NCBI GenBank assembly: GCA_015060245.1
Contig: SUYU01000015.1
Location: 1 to 43,435, forward strand
Length of the DNA stretch: 43,435 nucleotides
Reading direction: 5' to 3'
Source: Bacteroidales bacterium
GTDB lineage: Bacteria > Bacteroidota > Bacteroidia > Bacteroidales > UBA932
The notes beneath the pieces are model-generated. The model searched no databases, was not told where the DNA came from, and saw only the letters and a program-made list of their open reading frames with translations. Position 1 is the stretch's first letter; each line of letters begins with the position of its first letter. Shown piece after piece: positions 7,978 through 16,387 of the stretch. A program made the position numbers and the translations under genes.

Positions 7978-9993
7978 ATGACCAAAAAACTATTTATTAC
8001 AATCTTTTTGTTGTTCGGTTCACTCTTCTCGTTTGCTGATGAGGGTATGTGGCTTCCTTCGCAAATTGCGCAGAGAATAGCCGACATGCAGTCAAAAGGA
8101 TTTAACCTTACTGCTGAGGATATCTATTCAATAAACAATTCATCACTCAAGGATGCAATTGTACATTTCAATGGAGGGTGTACCGGTGAGATTATTTCAA
8201 ATGAGGGCCTTCTGATTACAAACCACCACTGCGGTTACAGTCAGATCCAGTCGCACAGTTCGGTAGAACATGATTATCTTAGGGATGGTTTCTGGGCAAT
8301 GACACGTGCTGAAGAGTTGCCCAATAAAAATCTCAAAGTCTCATTCCTTGAGTATATGGAGGATGTTACCGACAAAGTTCTCGAGGGTTACAATCCTTCA
8401 ATGACAGAGCAGGAGCGTGAGGCGCTTGTAAAGAAAAACTCTGCACAGATCAAGGAGGATGCTGAGTCAAAGGGCAAGGGACTTCAGGCGCGTGTTGCAC
8501 CTTTATATTATGGCAACCAATATTTCATTTGGGTTTATAAAGTCTTTACAGATGTGCGCCTTGTTGGAGCACCACCTTCATCAATAGGCAAATTCGGCGG
8601 AGATACCGACAATTGGATGTGGCCACGTCATACAGGCGATTTCAGCCTGTTCAGAATCTATGCCGGCAAAGATAATGAGCCTGCAGAGTATTCTCCTGAA
8701 AATCTCCCTTATAAACCAAAAAGGGCTTTCAAAATAAATGCCTCGGGCATTAAGGAGGGTGATTTTACACTTGTATACGGTTTTCCTGGAAGAACAAACG
8801 AGTATCTGATGTCAGATGCGGTAAAGTTCACAGCAGAATTGTCGAATCCTCATAAAATAAAGTTGAGGACATTGCGCCTTGATATCCAGAAACGTGAGAT
8901 GGAAAAAGATCCCGCTGTAAGAATCCAGTATGCCTCAAAAAATGCCAATGTTTCAAATGCCTGGAAGAAATGGCAGGGTGAGATGAAGGGTATCTACAAG
9001 ATGAAGGCAATTGAAAACAAACGTGAGTTTGAGGCAAAATTTGCAGAGTGGTCAAAGGGAAAACCCGAGTATGAGGGTGTTGTAGAGAGATTTTCTGCAC
9101 TCTATGCTGCCCTTGAGCCGCTTGCGTTTGTGGCCGATTATCAGAAAGAGGCAATCAATGCTGTGGAGATACTCTCATATGCGGCAAATCCTAAAAAGGA
9201 TTCGGCGGCATTCTATAAGGATTATTTCCAGCCTATAGACAAGGATATATTCATTGCGCTCTTCAACGAGTATGACAAATCGGTTGCCGATGAGTATAAA
9301 GCGCCTTATTTCAAGGAGACACTGGCAAAGCATGGCTCTGTTGAGGCGTGGGCAGAAGCAATCTTCAACGATGCTACCCTTGCACAGGCAGCGCAGGTTT
9401 ATGTTGAAACAAACAGATATTTCAATGACAATATAAAACCGCAGATTGACAGTATCAACTATGAACTCGCACTTCTCTATAGGGCATATATGAGAGGCCA
9501 GATCGAGTACAATAAGGCAAACAGGGGAACAAGAGTATTCTATCCTGATGCAAATTCAACATTGCGTGTGGCTTATGGTTCAGTAAAAGGTTATTCACCT
9601 TCAGATGCTGTCTATTATACACCTGTATCATCACTTGAGGGTATTATGCAAAAGGATAATCCTCAAATATATGATTATAATATTCCTCAGAAGTTAAGGG
9701 ATATATATGCAGCCAAGGATTATGGTGTATGGGAGGTGGATGGTTCTGTTCCCGTTGCTTTCATTGCAACAAACCACACAAGTGGCGGAAACTCGGGAAG
9801 CCCTGTGCTCGATGCCAACGGAAACCTTATTGGAGTGAATTTTGACAGAGTGTGGGAGGGTACAATGAGTGATGTTGTCTTTGACCCTGATGTGTGCAGG
9901 AACATAGCCCTTGATATCAGGTATGCATTGTTCATTATAGACAGGTTGGCTGGAGCGCAGCACCTTCTTGATGAGATGCAGATTATAAAATAG
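7978..9993 (+). CDS. S46 family dipeptidyl peptidase, DPP11-like
   Basis: A secreted serine peptidase of 671 residues that removes dipeptides from the N-termini of oligopeptides in the periplasm, feeding amino-acid catabolism. A signal peptide (MTKKLFITIFLLFGSLFSFA) precedes the mature start DEGMWLP, typical of S46. Likely catalytic residues are His84 (TNHHCGY), Asp221 (WPRHTGDF) and Ser606 (GGNSGSP). The residue 18 places after the serine is Arg624 (NFDRVWEG). In P. gingivalis DPP11 the arginine at this spacing sets Asp/Glu specificity, while DPP7 has glycine, so an acidic-residue-specific DPP11 is inferred. The Asp-to-Ser interval is about 40 residues shorter than in that enzyme. The frame is open 8 codons upstream, but the ATG at 7978 starts the signal peptide. 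Confidence 0.88.
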   Translation: MTKKLFITIFLLFGSLFSFADEGMWLPSQIAQRIADMQSKGFNLTAEDIYSINNSSLKDAIVHFNGGCTGEIISNEGLLITNHHCGYSQIQSHSSVEHDYLRDGFWAMTRAEELPNKNLKVSFLEYMEDVTDKVLEGYNPSMTEQEREALVKKNSAQIKEDAESKGKGLQARVAPLYYGNQYFIWVYKVFTDVRLVGAPPSSIGKFGGDTDNWMWPRHTGDFSLFRIYAGKDNEPAEYSPENLPYKPKRAFKINASGIKEGDFTLVYGFPGRTNEYLMSDAVKFTAELSNPHKIKLRTLRLDIQKREMEKDPAVRIQYASKNANVSNAWKKWQGEMKGIYKMKAIENKREFEAKFAEWSKGKPEYEGVVERFSALYAALEPLAFVADYQKEAINAVEILSYAANPKKDSAAFYKDYFQPIDKDIFIALFNEYDKSVADEYKAPYFKETLAKHGSVEAWAEAIFNDATLAQAAQVYVETNRYFNDNIKPQIDSINYELALLYRAYMRGQIEYNKANRGTRVFYPDANSTLRVAYGSVKGYSPSDAVYYTPVSSLEGIMQKDNPQIYDYNIPQKLRDIYAAKDYGVWEVDGSVPVAFIATNHTSGGNSGSPVLDANGNLIGVNFDRVWEGTMSDVVFDPDVCRNIALDIRYALFIIDRLAGAQHLLDEMQIIK

Positions 9994-10026
9994 GATGATG
10001 CCGCCAAAACGGCTGATGAGATCAAT

Positions 10027-10060
10027 AAAAAGGAGTATCCGCTTGGATACTCCTTTTTTT
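10027..10060. terminator. Bidirectional terminator
   Basis: The perfect stem GGAGTATCC/GGATACTCC with a GCTT loop is flanked by an A-run on the left and seven T on the right. It therefore works for the peptidase gene (plus) and for the RRM gene arriving on the minus strand. Confidence 0.9.
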
Positions 10061-10101
10061 GATGAATTTTTGATGAATTAAAGTTAGGTATTTAAGAGTA
10101 T

Positions 10102-10356
10102 TTACTGTTTTTCGGGTCTCTCGTTTGCAACCTCAACATTAATTGTACGGCCCATGTGTTCAGTCCCGTTCAGGGCATTGATTGCAGCCAGTGCCTCCTC
10201 TTCATTTGCCATTTCGACAAATCCATAACCTTTCGATCTGTGAGTCTCTTTGCTCAAGATGATTCGGGCTGTTGTAATTTCACCGTACGGAGAAAATAGC
10301 GCAATAAGATCTTCCTTTCTTGCTTTGAAATTTAAACTTGATACAAAAATATTCAT
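10102..10356 (-). CDS. Small RRM RNA-binding protein
   Basis: An 84-residue protein made of one RNA recognition motif. RNP2 is IFVSSL (residues 3-8) and RNP1 is KGYGFVEM (42-49), both with the aromatic residues that stack on RNA bases. The short tail RPEKQ has no glycine-rich extension. Single-RRM proteins are common in Bacteroidota and cyanobacteria, and some respond to cold or act as post-transcriptional regulators; which applies here is unknown. It is transcribed alone from a consensus promoter with a leader of about 48 bases, long for this window, and ends at the shared terminator. Confidence 0.92.
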   Translation of the reverse strand: MNIFVSSLNFKARKEDLIALFSPYGEITTARIILSKETHRSKGYGFVEMANEEEALAAINALNGTEHMGRTINVEVANERPEKQ

Positions 10357-10410
10357 GTGTAATATTTTTTTGGTTGTTTTTTGTTGTGTTACGTTTTAAA
10401 AGTTCTTACT

Positions 10411-10441
10411 CAAAGGTAAGTAGAAAAATGTTAACTGCAAA
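10411..10441 (-). promoter_or_regulatory. Consensus Bacteroidota promoter of the RRM gene
   Basis: On the minus strand TTTG (10438-10441), 19 bases of spacer and TACCTTTG (10411-10418) match the TTTG-N19-TAnnTTTG consensus perfectly. Start of transcription is expected near 10405, giving a leader of about 48 bases. The AT-rich stretch 10442-10535 between this and comEC holds nothing else I can identify. Confidence 0.85.
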
Positions 10442-10535
10442 ATAAATTATAATTTAAATATGTTACATAATTTCATTTTATAACTAAATAATCACATTGC
10501 GTTAATAAAAAATAGTTTATAAAATTTGGCTACAC

Positions 10536-11657
10536 TTATTCAAACATGGTTATAAGTGCATTAAGAAGCATTATTGTCTTTTCTGAAGCAACTGCCGCAA
10601 ACTCTCCAATATAAGGAATGTCATAAATGATATATGCTGTAATGAATGTGTAAATTCCCAGTGTGGTCAGTGGAACTGCAAAGAGGTTTGCAATCAAAAA
10701 GAAGTGCGGGGCAGTGTTGAAATAGTACCAGACCAGAGGTAAAGTGGCAATCTGGCATGCCGCAGAGAGCGAAATCATCTTCCATATTGGGGTAATGATT
10801 TTTTTTGAAAATCCCTTCAGGAATGGCACAGCCTGCTTCAATTCGGGGTATATGAAGATAATTCCTGCCACTGCACAGTATGAGAGTTGGAATCCTACGT
10901 TCCGGAGAGATTCCGGCCAGGTCAGAAGCATTATTGCTGCCGAATATGTAAGAGTGCTCCATCGTCTGCCCTGTCTGCGGTAAATTTTCATAATCTGATA
11001 GAGTGTTATCATGATTGTTGCCCTCATTACCGATGCGCCGAATCCTGTCCATGCTGCATATACGAAGATTATGCAGATTGCAACAAAGGGTTTGAGCCGT
11101 CGGGAAGCATATTTGAAATTCATGAAAAGGAGCAGGGTTGTAACCATGCCATAAATGATGCCTACATGTAGCCCGGAGAGCGCAAGAACATGCATTGCTC
11201 CTGAATTCCTGTATGCATTTAGAGTAGGGTGGTCCAAATGGCTCCTGTCGCCCATGGTCATTGCAAGTATAACCCCGAGTGACTCCTTGTTCCCTATTAT
11301 CTTTTCGCTTCTTGAGATGAAACGCTCCCTGCTCCTGAGCCTGAGTCTTTCAATGACTCTGTTTTCTGCAGTTGCATTTTCCATTTTGTTGAGGGTCTCT
11401 ATTTTGTTGGGGGAGAGGTAATCAGAGGTACATTTTGTCCTTGTGCCGTTAAGGAGTCCAAGCAGAAAGAAAATTATCAATGTAGTGCCATAAAGGCGCA
11501 TTTTCCAATTTGACCTGAACCCTATCAGACCGGTTATTGTTATAAGTACAGTTATGGTGAAGAGAAGAAACAAGGCGATTGAATCACCACTTTGATTGAA
11601 TGGCAACATTGCAATATTGCCAATGCAGAATGCCAGTAAAAGAATATCACCCCTCAT
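10536..11657 (-). CDS. Minimal ComEC/Rec2-type membrane protein
   Basis: A polytopic membrane protein of 373 residues with the Competence domain signature AMHVLALSGLHVG (154-166), the helices that follow it, and GFGASVMRATIM. ComEC forms the inner-membrane channel for DNA uptake. Full-length forms have an OB-fold inside the N-terminal DUF4131 region and often a C-terminal metallo-beta-lactamase-like nuclease. Here the segment between the N-terminal helices and the Competence domain (about residues 72-120) is too short for the OB-fold, and the protein stops right after the last helices. There is no frameshift or leftover coding sequence downstream, so this looks like a compact form and not a broken gene. 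No other competence gene is nearby. It diverges from the lipid kinase gene. Confidence 0.82.
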   Translation of the reverse strand: MRGDILLLAFCIGNIAMLPFNQSGDSIALFLLFTITVLITITGLIGFRSNWKMRLYGTTLIIFFLLGLLNGTRTKCTSDYLSPNKIETLNKMENATAENRVIERLRLRSRERFISRSEKIIGNKESLGVILAMTMGDRSHLDHPTLNAYRNSGAMHVLALSGLHVGIIYGMVTTLLLFMNFKYASRRLKPFVAICIIFVYAAWTGFGASVMRATIMITLYQIMKIYRRQGRRWSTLTYSAAIMLLTWPESLRNVGFQLSYCAVAGIIFIYPELKQAVPFLKGFSKKIITPIWKMISLSAACQIATLPLVWYYFNTAPHFFLIANLFAVPLTTLGIYTFITAYIIYDIPYIGEFAAVASEKTIMLLNALITMFE

Positions 11658-11699
11658 GCCCTCTCACAAAATTTTGGGTAAAGTTAACAAAAGTTGGAT

Positions 11700-11707
11700 T
11701 ATCTTTG
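11700..11707 (+). promoter_or_regulatory. -7 element giving a nearly leaderless transcript
   Basis: TATCTTTG matches TAnnTTTG exactly and ends only 5 bases before the ATG at 11713. A TTTG at 11673-11676 is 23 bases upstream, slightly too far for the usual 19. Transcription should begin at or within a base or two of the ATG. Confidence 0.65.
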
Positions 11708-11712
11708 CATAT

Positions 11713-12666
11713 ATGAAAAAGATTGCTTTCATAATTAACCCCATTTCGGGCACCGGGAATAAGGAACACCTCATTGAGTATCTCCATGAGACGTTTCTCC
11801 CTGCAAAGGGGTATGAGGCAATATATCATATGACCAAAGGGAGCCAGGATGCCTATGAGGCCTCAAAGGGCTTTGTGGAGCAAGGTTTTGACATTGTAGT
11901 GGCTGTGGGGGGCGACGGAACCGTAAACCAGGTTGCAAAGGGGTTGCTGTACAGCAATACAAGGCTTGCCATTATCCCGTTCGGCTCCGGCAACGGGCTT
12001 GCACGTCATCTTAAGGTGCCGCTCTCATATTTTGGAGCGGTTGACACCATACTGCAGGGCAATACAGTTGAGATAGATGCTGCCCGCATCAATGATGAGA
12101 TATTCTTCTGCACTGCGGGACTTGGATTTGAGGCTGTGATTGGCGACAGGTTCAACACTGCCGGAACGAGGGGCCTGATAACCTATATGGAGTATTGTGC
12201 AAAGGAGTATGTCAAATATGTAAGGGAGAGTTATACTATTGAGATTGCCGGAAAGGTATATGATTCCAAGGCATTCCTCATAACATTTGCCAATAGTGCC
12301 CAGTGGGGAAACAATGTCTTCATTGCCCCGGAGGCGAGCATATCTGACGGTATGATTGATATGGTCATCTGGAAAAGGGCACCGCTTGTCTCTATGCCCA
12401 TTCTTGCAGCGGAACTTCTGCTAAAGACTATCCAGTATTCTGAATTTGTTGATACCTTCCGTGCCAAGTCTGTGAAAATCAGGCGGCGCAAGCCTGGTCT
12501 CATTCAATTTGACGGTGAAAGCCGCTATATGGGCGAGGATATTGAAGTGGCAGTTCTGGAGCATGCAATAAAAGTTATGGTTCCTGCCGACAATGACCCT
12601 TTGGCATTCACAAGGTATATAGTTCCGCAACTCAAGGAGATGTTGCCGAGAATCCCCGAACTGTAG
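11713..12666 (+). CDS. Diacylglycerol kinase family (YegS/BmrU) lipid kinase
   Basis: A soluble kinase of 317 residues of the DAGK catalytic fold that phosphorylates a lipid hydroxyl. The N-terminal strand has INPISGTG (8-15). The nucleotide-binding GGDGT is at 66-70 with VNQVAKGL after it, and FGSGNGLAR at 90-98 completes the family pattern. The length is usual for YegS/BmrU proteins. The lipid substrate (diacylglycerol, phosphatidylglycerol or a sphingoid base, the last plausible in Bacteroidota) cannot be told. The frame is open 39 codons upstream inside comEC, but the ATG at 11713 starts the conserved strand and sits at the predicted transcription start. Confidence 0.88.
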   Translation: MKKIAFIINPISGTGNKEHLIEYLHETFLPAKGYEAIYHMTKGSQDAYEASKGFVEQGFDIVVAVGGDGTVNQVAKGLLYSNTRLAIIPFGSGNGLARHLKVPLSYFGAVDTILQGNTVEIDAARINDEIFFCTAGLGFEAVIGDRFNTAGTRGLITYMEYCAKEYVKYVRESYTIEIAGKVYDSKAFLITFANSAQWGNNVFIAPEASISDGMIDMVIWKRAPLVSMPILAAELLLKTIQYSEFVDTFRAKSVKIRRRKPGLIQFDGESRYMGEDIEVAVLEHAIKVMVPADNDPLAFTRYIVPQLKEMLPRIPEL

Positions 12667-12733
12667 TCTCACATTTTGCAGTTCCCTACTATTTTTTTTA
12701 TACAAAATTATGTGTAAAAAGGGTATATTTTTT

Positions 12734-12741
12734 TATCTTTG
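12734..12741 (+). promoter_or_regulatory. ackA promoter -7 element
   Basis: TATCTTTG matches TAnnTTTG exactly; 19 bases upstream is TGTG (12711-12714), one mismatch to TTTG. The leader to the ackA ATG would be about 38 bases. This probably drives the whole ackA-ptb-buk run. Confidence 0.65.
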
Positions 12742-12784
12742 TATGATATTGGAAATAATTATATACTTAAGATAAATTTTTACT

Positions 12785-13990
12785 ATGATTGTATTGGTTT
12801 TGAACTGCGGAAGCTCGTCCTTGAAGTATCAGGTGCTTGATATGAAGAACGAGTCTGAATTTTCTTTGTTGGCTAAAGGTCTTGTAGAGAGAATTGGCTT
12901 GGAAATGGGTGACATTACCCATAGCGTTACCGGTAAAGACAAACACAAGGTGCATCAGCCTATCCCAACCCATACTGAGGGTATCAAGGGCGTCTTGGAT
13001 TTGCTTACAGATGCTGAGCATGGTGTGCTCAAGTCTCTATCAGACATAGAGGCTGTAGGCCACAGGGTTGCCCATGGCGGCGAATATTTCAATTCAAGCA
13101 GACTTATTGATGCTTCTGTTATTGAGGGTATTGAGAAGTGTTGCGAACTTGCTCCCCTTCATAACCCTGCAAACCTTTTGGGAATTAAGGCTGTTGAGAC
13201 CCTTATGCCGAATGTACCGCAGGTTGCAGTATTCGATACATCGTTCCACCAGACAATGCCTGACTACTCATATATGTATGCTATACCTTATGAGTATTAT
13301 GACAAATATAAAATCCGCCGCTACGGTTTCCATGGTACAAGCCACAAGTTTGTAGCACAAAAGGGTGCAGAGTTGGCAGGTTTGGATTTCAACAACTCAA
13401 AGATCATTACTTGCCACTTGGGCAACGGCGGTTCAATCACTGCAATCAAGAATGGCCAGTCGGTAGATACATCAATGGGCTTTACTCCGGTTGAGGGTGT
13501 TGTTATGGGTACCCGTTGCGGAAGCGTTGATGCCGGCGTTGTAACCTACATCCAGGATAAGGAGAACCTTGATTTCAAAGGTGTAAATGCTGTACTCAAC
13601 AAGAAAAGCGGTTTCTTGGGAGTTTCAGGCGTGTCGTCTGACGCCCGTGATATTGAGGGTGCTGCGGCAGAAGGCAACAAACGTGCAGCATTGGCAATGG
13701 AGATGTTCAAATATAGTGTATTGAAATATATCGGCTCTTATGCTGCCGTGATGAATGGTGTTGACCTTATAGTATTTACCGGCGGTATTGGTGAGAATGA
13801 TCCGTCGGTACGCCAATATATTGGAGAAAGAATTTCATATTTGGGCGCAGAGTTCAACCAGAGTGCAAATGACGGTTTGAGAGGCAAGGATGCTATACTT
13901 ACAAAAGAGGGCTCAAAGGTTGTGATCGCAGCAATCACTACAAACGAGGAACTTGTAATTGCACGCGATACAATGAAATTGGCTAAATAA
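12785..13990 (+). CDS. ackA: Acetate kinase
   Basis: Converts acetyl phosphate and ADP to acetate and ATP, the last step of fermentative acetate formation; it also runs in reverse for acetate uptake. The 401 residues are full length. Signatures are the N-terminal LNCGSSSLKYQV, FDTSFHQTMP, RRYGFHGTSHK, the phosphate-binding GNGGSI, MGTRCGSVDAG and FTGGIGEND. It is followed 48 bases later by ptb, not by the usual partner pta. Acetyl phosphate must then come from a pta elsewhere, or from Ptb acting on acetyl-CoA. It is separated from the lipid kinase by its own promoter. Confidence 0.93.
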   Translation: MIVLVLNCGSSSLKYQVLDMKNESEFSLLAKGLVERIGLEMGDITHSVTGKDKHKVHQPIPTHTEGIKGVLDLLTDAEHGVLKSLSDIEAVGHRVAHGGEYFNSSRLIDASVIEGIEKCCELAPLHNPANLLGIKAVETLMPNVPQVAVFDTSFHQTMPDYSYMYAIPYEYYDKYKIRRYGFHGTSHKFVAQKGAELAGLDFNNSKIITCHLGNGGSITAIKNGQSVDTSMGFTPVEGVVMGTRCGSVDAGVVTYIQDKENLDFKGVNAVLNKKSGFLGVSGVSSDARDIEGAAAEGNKRAALAMEMFKYSVLKYIGSYAAVMNGVDLIVFTGGIGENDPSVRQYIGERISYLGAEFNQSANDGLRGKDAILTKEGSKVVIAAITTNEELVIARDTMKLAK

Positions 13991-14038
13991 AGAGGATCCC
14001 CTAACGACATAACAAAAACAACATTAATTTTATTTGAT

Positions 14039-14944
14039 ATGATTACAAATTTTGACCAACTGTTTGATCATTTGAGATCAAAACCTAAAAAAAGATTGGC
14101 AGCCGCATGGGCTGTAGATGACCATACAATTTGCGCTGTGGCTTTGGCCATTAAGGCAGGTATCGTTGACGGTACTCTTGTAGGTGATGAGGACATGATT
14201 AAGGAGGTATGTGCAAAAGAGAACATTGATCCTTCAATCTTCAGAATCGTTCACAATCCGAATGAGTTGAAATCAATTGCGCAGGCTGTTGAGATGGTAA
14301 ACAATGGTGAGGCAGACATTCTTATGAAGGGCCTTTGCAGCACCGACAAATATATGCGTGGCATCTTGAACAAGGAGAAGGGTCTTCTTCCTCCTAAAGC
14401 AGTGTTGAGCCACGTTGTGGTTATCCAGAACCCTAACTACCACAAATTGTTGATGATTTCAGACATCGCTGTTATTCCTGCTCCTGATTTCAAACAGAAA
14501 CTTGCTATGGTTCAGTATGTGTCAAATACTGCTAAAGCATTTGGCATCGAGAAACCAAAAGTTGCCATGATTGCTGCAACCGAGCAGATGTTGCAAGGTA
14601 TGCCTGCATGCGTAGAGGCTGCCATGATTGCAAAAATGAGCGACAGAGGCCAGATCCCTGGCTGCGTTGTTGACGGTCCTTTGGCTATTGATGTTGCCCT
14701 ATCATCTGAGGCTGTGAAGATCAAGAAACTTGTAAGCGAGGTTGCAGGTGATGCAGATTGTCTTGTATTCCCTAGCATTGAGGCTGCAAACGTATTCTAC
14801 AAAACAAATACACAGTTGATCCCTGGTACCAAGATGGCTGCTATGGTGGCTGGTGCAAAGGCTCCATGCGTGCTTTCAAGCCGTGCCGACAGCGTTGATA
14901 CCAAGTTGAACTCAATCGCTTTGGCTGCTGTTACTGCAAAATAA
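14039..14944 (+). CDS. ptb: Phosphate butyryltransferase
   Basis: Exchanges the CoA of butyryl-CoA (or a branched acyl-CoA) for phosphate, making the acyl phosphate used by Buk. The 301 residues fit Ptb, which lacks the N-terminal DRTGG/BioD part of long Pta forms. Family features include the ADILMKGLCSTDKYMRG stretch (about 92-108), the central VIPAPDF segment, and a C-terminal LIPGTKMAAMVAGAKAPCVL-type stretch followed by SSRADS. Short Pta proteins share the fold, but adjacency to a clear butyrate kinase decides for Ptb. The gap to buk is 16 bases, so translation is probably coupled. Confidence 0.9.
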   Translation: MITNFDQLFDHLRSKPKKRLAAAWAVDDHTICAVALAIKAGIVDGTLVGDEDMIKEVCAKENIDPSIFRIVHNPNELKSIAQAVEMVNNGEADILMKGLCSTDKYMRGILNKEKGLLPPKAVLSHVVVIQNPNYHKLLMISDIAVIPAPDFKQKLAMVQYVSNTAKAFGIEKPKVAMIAATEQMLQGMPACVEAAMIAKMSDRGQIPGCVVDGPLAIDVALSSEAVKIKKLVSEVAGDADCLVFPSIEAANVFYKTNTQLIPGTKMAAMVAGAKAPCVLSSRADSVDTKLNSIALAAVTAK

Positions 14945-14960
14945 TTTAATATATCAGATT

Positions 14961-16031
14961 ATGGCAAAATTGATACTTGCAATAAATCCCGGATCTACTT
15001 CAACAAAGATCTCGGTATATGAAGATAAGAAAGAGGTGTTTACAAAGACATTGAGGCATACCAACGAGGAGTTGGCTCCCTATAAAAATGTCATAGAGCA
15101 ACTCGATTTCAGAAAAGGGACAATCAAGGCTGCTTTGGAGGAGAACAATATTCCTTTGAACTCTTTGGATGTCATTGTTGGACGTGGCGGTTTGGTAAAA
15201 CCTATTCCATCTGGTGTTTATCAGGTTAATGATGCCATGATAAATGATATTAAGAGCGGAAAGAACGGTGAGCATGCAAGCAACCTTGGCGCTATTATAG
15301 CAAAAGATCTTGCAGCAGAGGTAGGCAACATCCCTGCTTTGATTGCAGATCCTGTTGTTGTTGATGAGTTGGCGCCTGTTGCAAGAATTGCAGGTCATCC
15401 TGAATTCCAGAGAATTTCAATTTTCCACGCCCTTAACCAGAAAGCAATTGCAAAATTGTATGCAAAGGAGCATGGCAAGAGATACGAAGATCTCAACATT
15501 ATAGTAGCCCATTTGGGTGGTGGTGTATCTGTAGGTATCCACAACCATGGAAAAGTTGTTGATGTGAATGATGCTTTGAACGGTGAGGGACCTTTCTCTC
15601 CTGAGCGTTCTGGCGGACTTCCTGCAGCACAGATTGTAAACATGTGCTTTGGCGGCAAATATACCGAGGCTGAGATAAGAAAAATGATCTCTGGCAAAGG
15701 CGGTGTTGTTGCCTATCTTGGTACAAACTCTTTCCAGGATGTTGAGAACGGTGTTGCAGCAGGAGATCCTAAAGCAACTCTTATCTCAGATGCATTTGCA
15801 TACCAACTTTGCAAGGAGATTGGTGCTATGGCCACTGTAGTTGACGGTAAAGTTGATGCAATCATCATTACTGGTGGTATTGCTTACAACAAACCGTTGA
15901 TGGAGCAGATCAAGTCAAAAGTTTCATTCATCGCTCCTGTAGAGATTTATGCTGGAGAGGATGAGATGGGTGCTTTGGCCGGCAATGGTCTTGCAGTTCT
16001 CACTGGCGAAGAGCAGGTAAAGGAGTACTAA
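14961..16031 (+). CDS. buk: Butyrate kinase
   Basis: Transfers phosphate from butyryl phosphate (or isobutyryl/isovaleryl phosphate) to ADP, giving ATP and the free acid. A 356-residue member of the ASKHA superfamily, close to the family length. Motifs are the N-terminal INPGSTSTKISVYE, VGRGGLVKPIPSGVY, the HLGGGVSVG phosphate loop, GPFSPERSGGLP, which is diagnostic for Buk, and ITGGIAYNKPL near the C-terminus. With ptb it forms a butyrate-forming, or branched-chain amino acid catabolic, ATP-yielding pair. No butyryl-CoA synthesis genes (thl, hbd, crt, bcd) are in the window, so the acyl-CoA source is unknown. Ends at a strong terminator. Confidence 0.93.
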   Translation: MAKLILAINPGSTSTKISVYEDKKEVFTKTLRHTNEELAPYKNVIEQLDFRKGTIKAALEENNIPLNSLDVIVGRGGLVKPIPSGVYQVNDAMINDIKSGKNGEHASNLGAIIAKDLAAEVGNIPALIADPVVVDELAPVARIAGHPEFQRISIFHALNQKAIAKLYAKEHGKRYEDLNIIVAHLGGGVSVGIHNHGKVVDVNDALNGEGPFSPERSGGLPAAQIVNMCFGGKYTEAEIRKMISGKGGVVAYLGTNSFQDVENGVAAGDPKATLISDAFAYQLCKEIGAMATVVDGKVDAIIITGGIAYNKPLMEQIKSKVSFIAPVEIYAGEDEMGALAGNGLAVLTGEEQVKEY

Positions 16032-16095
16032 AATAATTCCGCAGAGGAACTTTTTCCGCAACCACTCGTAGCGGTAAAACATTCCAATATAACAG

Positions 16096-16130
16096 GAGGG
16101 TGTCACTTTAAAAGTGACGCCCTCTTTTTT
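16096..16130 (+). terminator. Terminator of ackA-ptb-buk
   Basis: A 13-bp stem GAGGGTGTCACTT with its complement (one G-T wobble) and a TTAA loop, followed by six T. Confidence 0.92.
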
Positions 16131-16387
16131 GTATAATTATATACTTATTCCAACCCAATTTCTTGGAACTTTCGTTTTTTTTTTTTTCTTTGTTTAGTTT
16201 TTTTGATTTGTAATTGATATTTGTATTATGCTTGTAATCAGCATATTATAAATATGCATATGCTTGTGTTTTACAAAGTGCCTGTTGGTTGGAGAAGTAG
16301 TTTTCAATTATACCTGCACAATTTGTCGGGACATTAAAATATAGACCCAGATATAAATATAAAGATATACAAATTAATCGAAGTAAT
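16131..16387 (+). other. Leader region of the lipoprotein cassette
   Basis: This AT-rich stretch has no convincing ORF. It contains a run of 13 T (16175-16187), a TTTG (16189-16192), and GATATTTG (16216-16223), which matches TAnnTTTG at 7 of 8 positions but with a spacing of 23. An imperfect palindrome AGCATAT/ATATGCT spans 16240-16264. If GATATTTG is the promoter, the leader before the first lipoprotein would be about 160 bases, long enough for regulation. I cannot assign a known riboswitch. Confidence 0.4.

Noticed and set aside
16131-16387. A riboswitch upstream of the lipoprotein cassette
   Set aside because: The leader might be long, but no conserved riboswitch core could be recognised; only a weak palindrome is visible.
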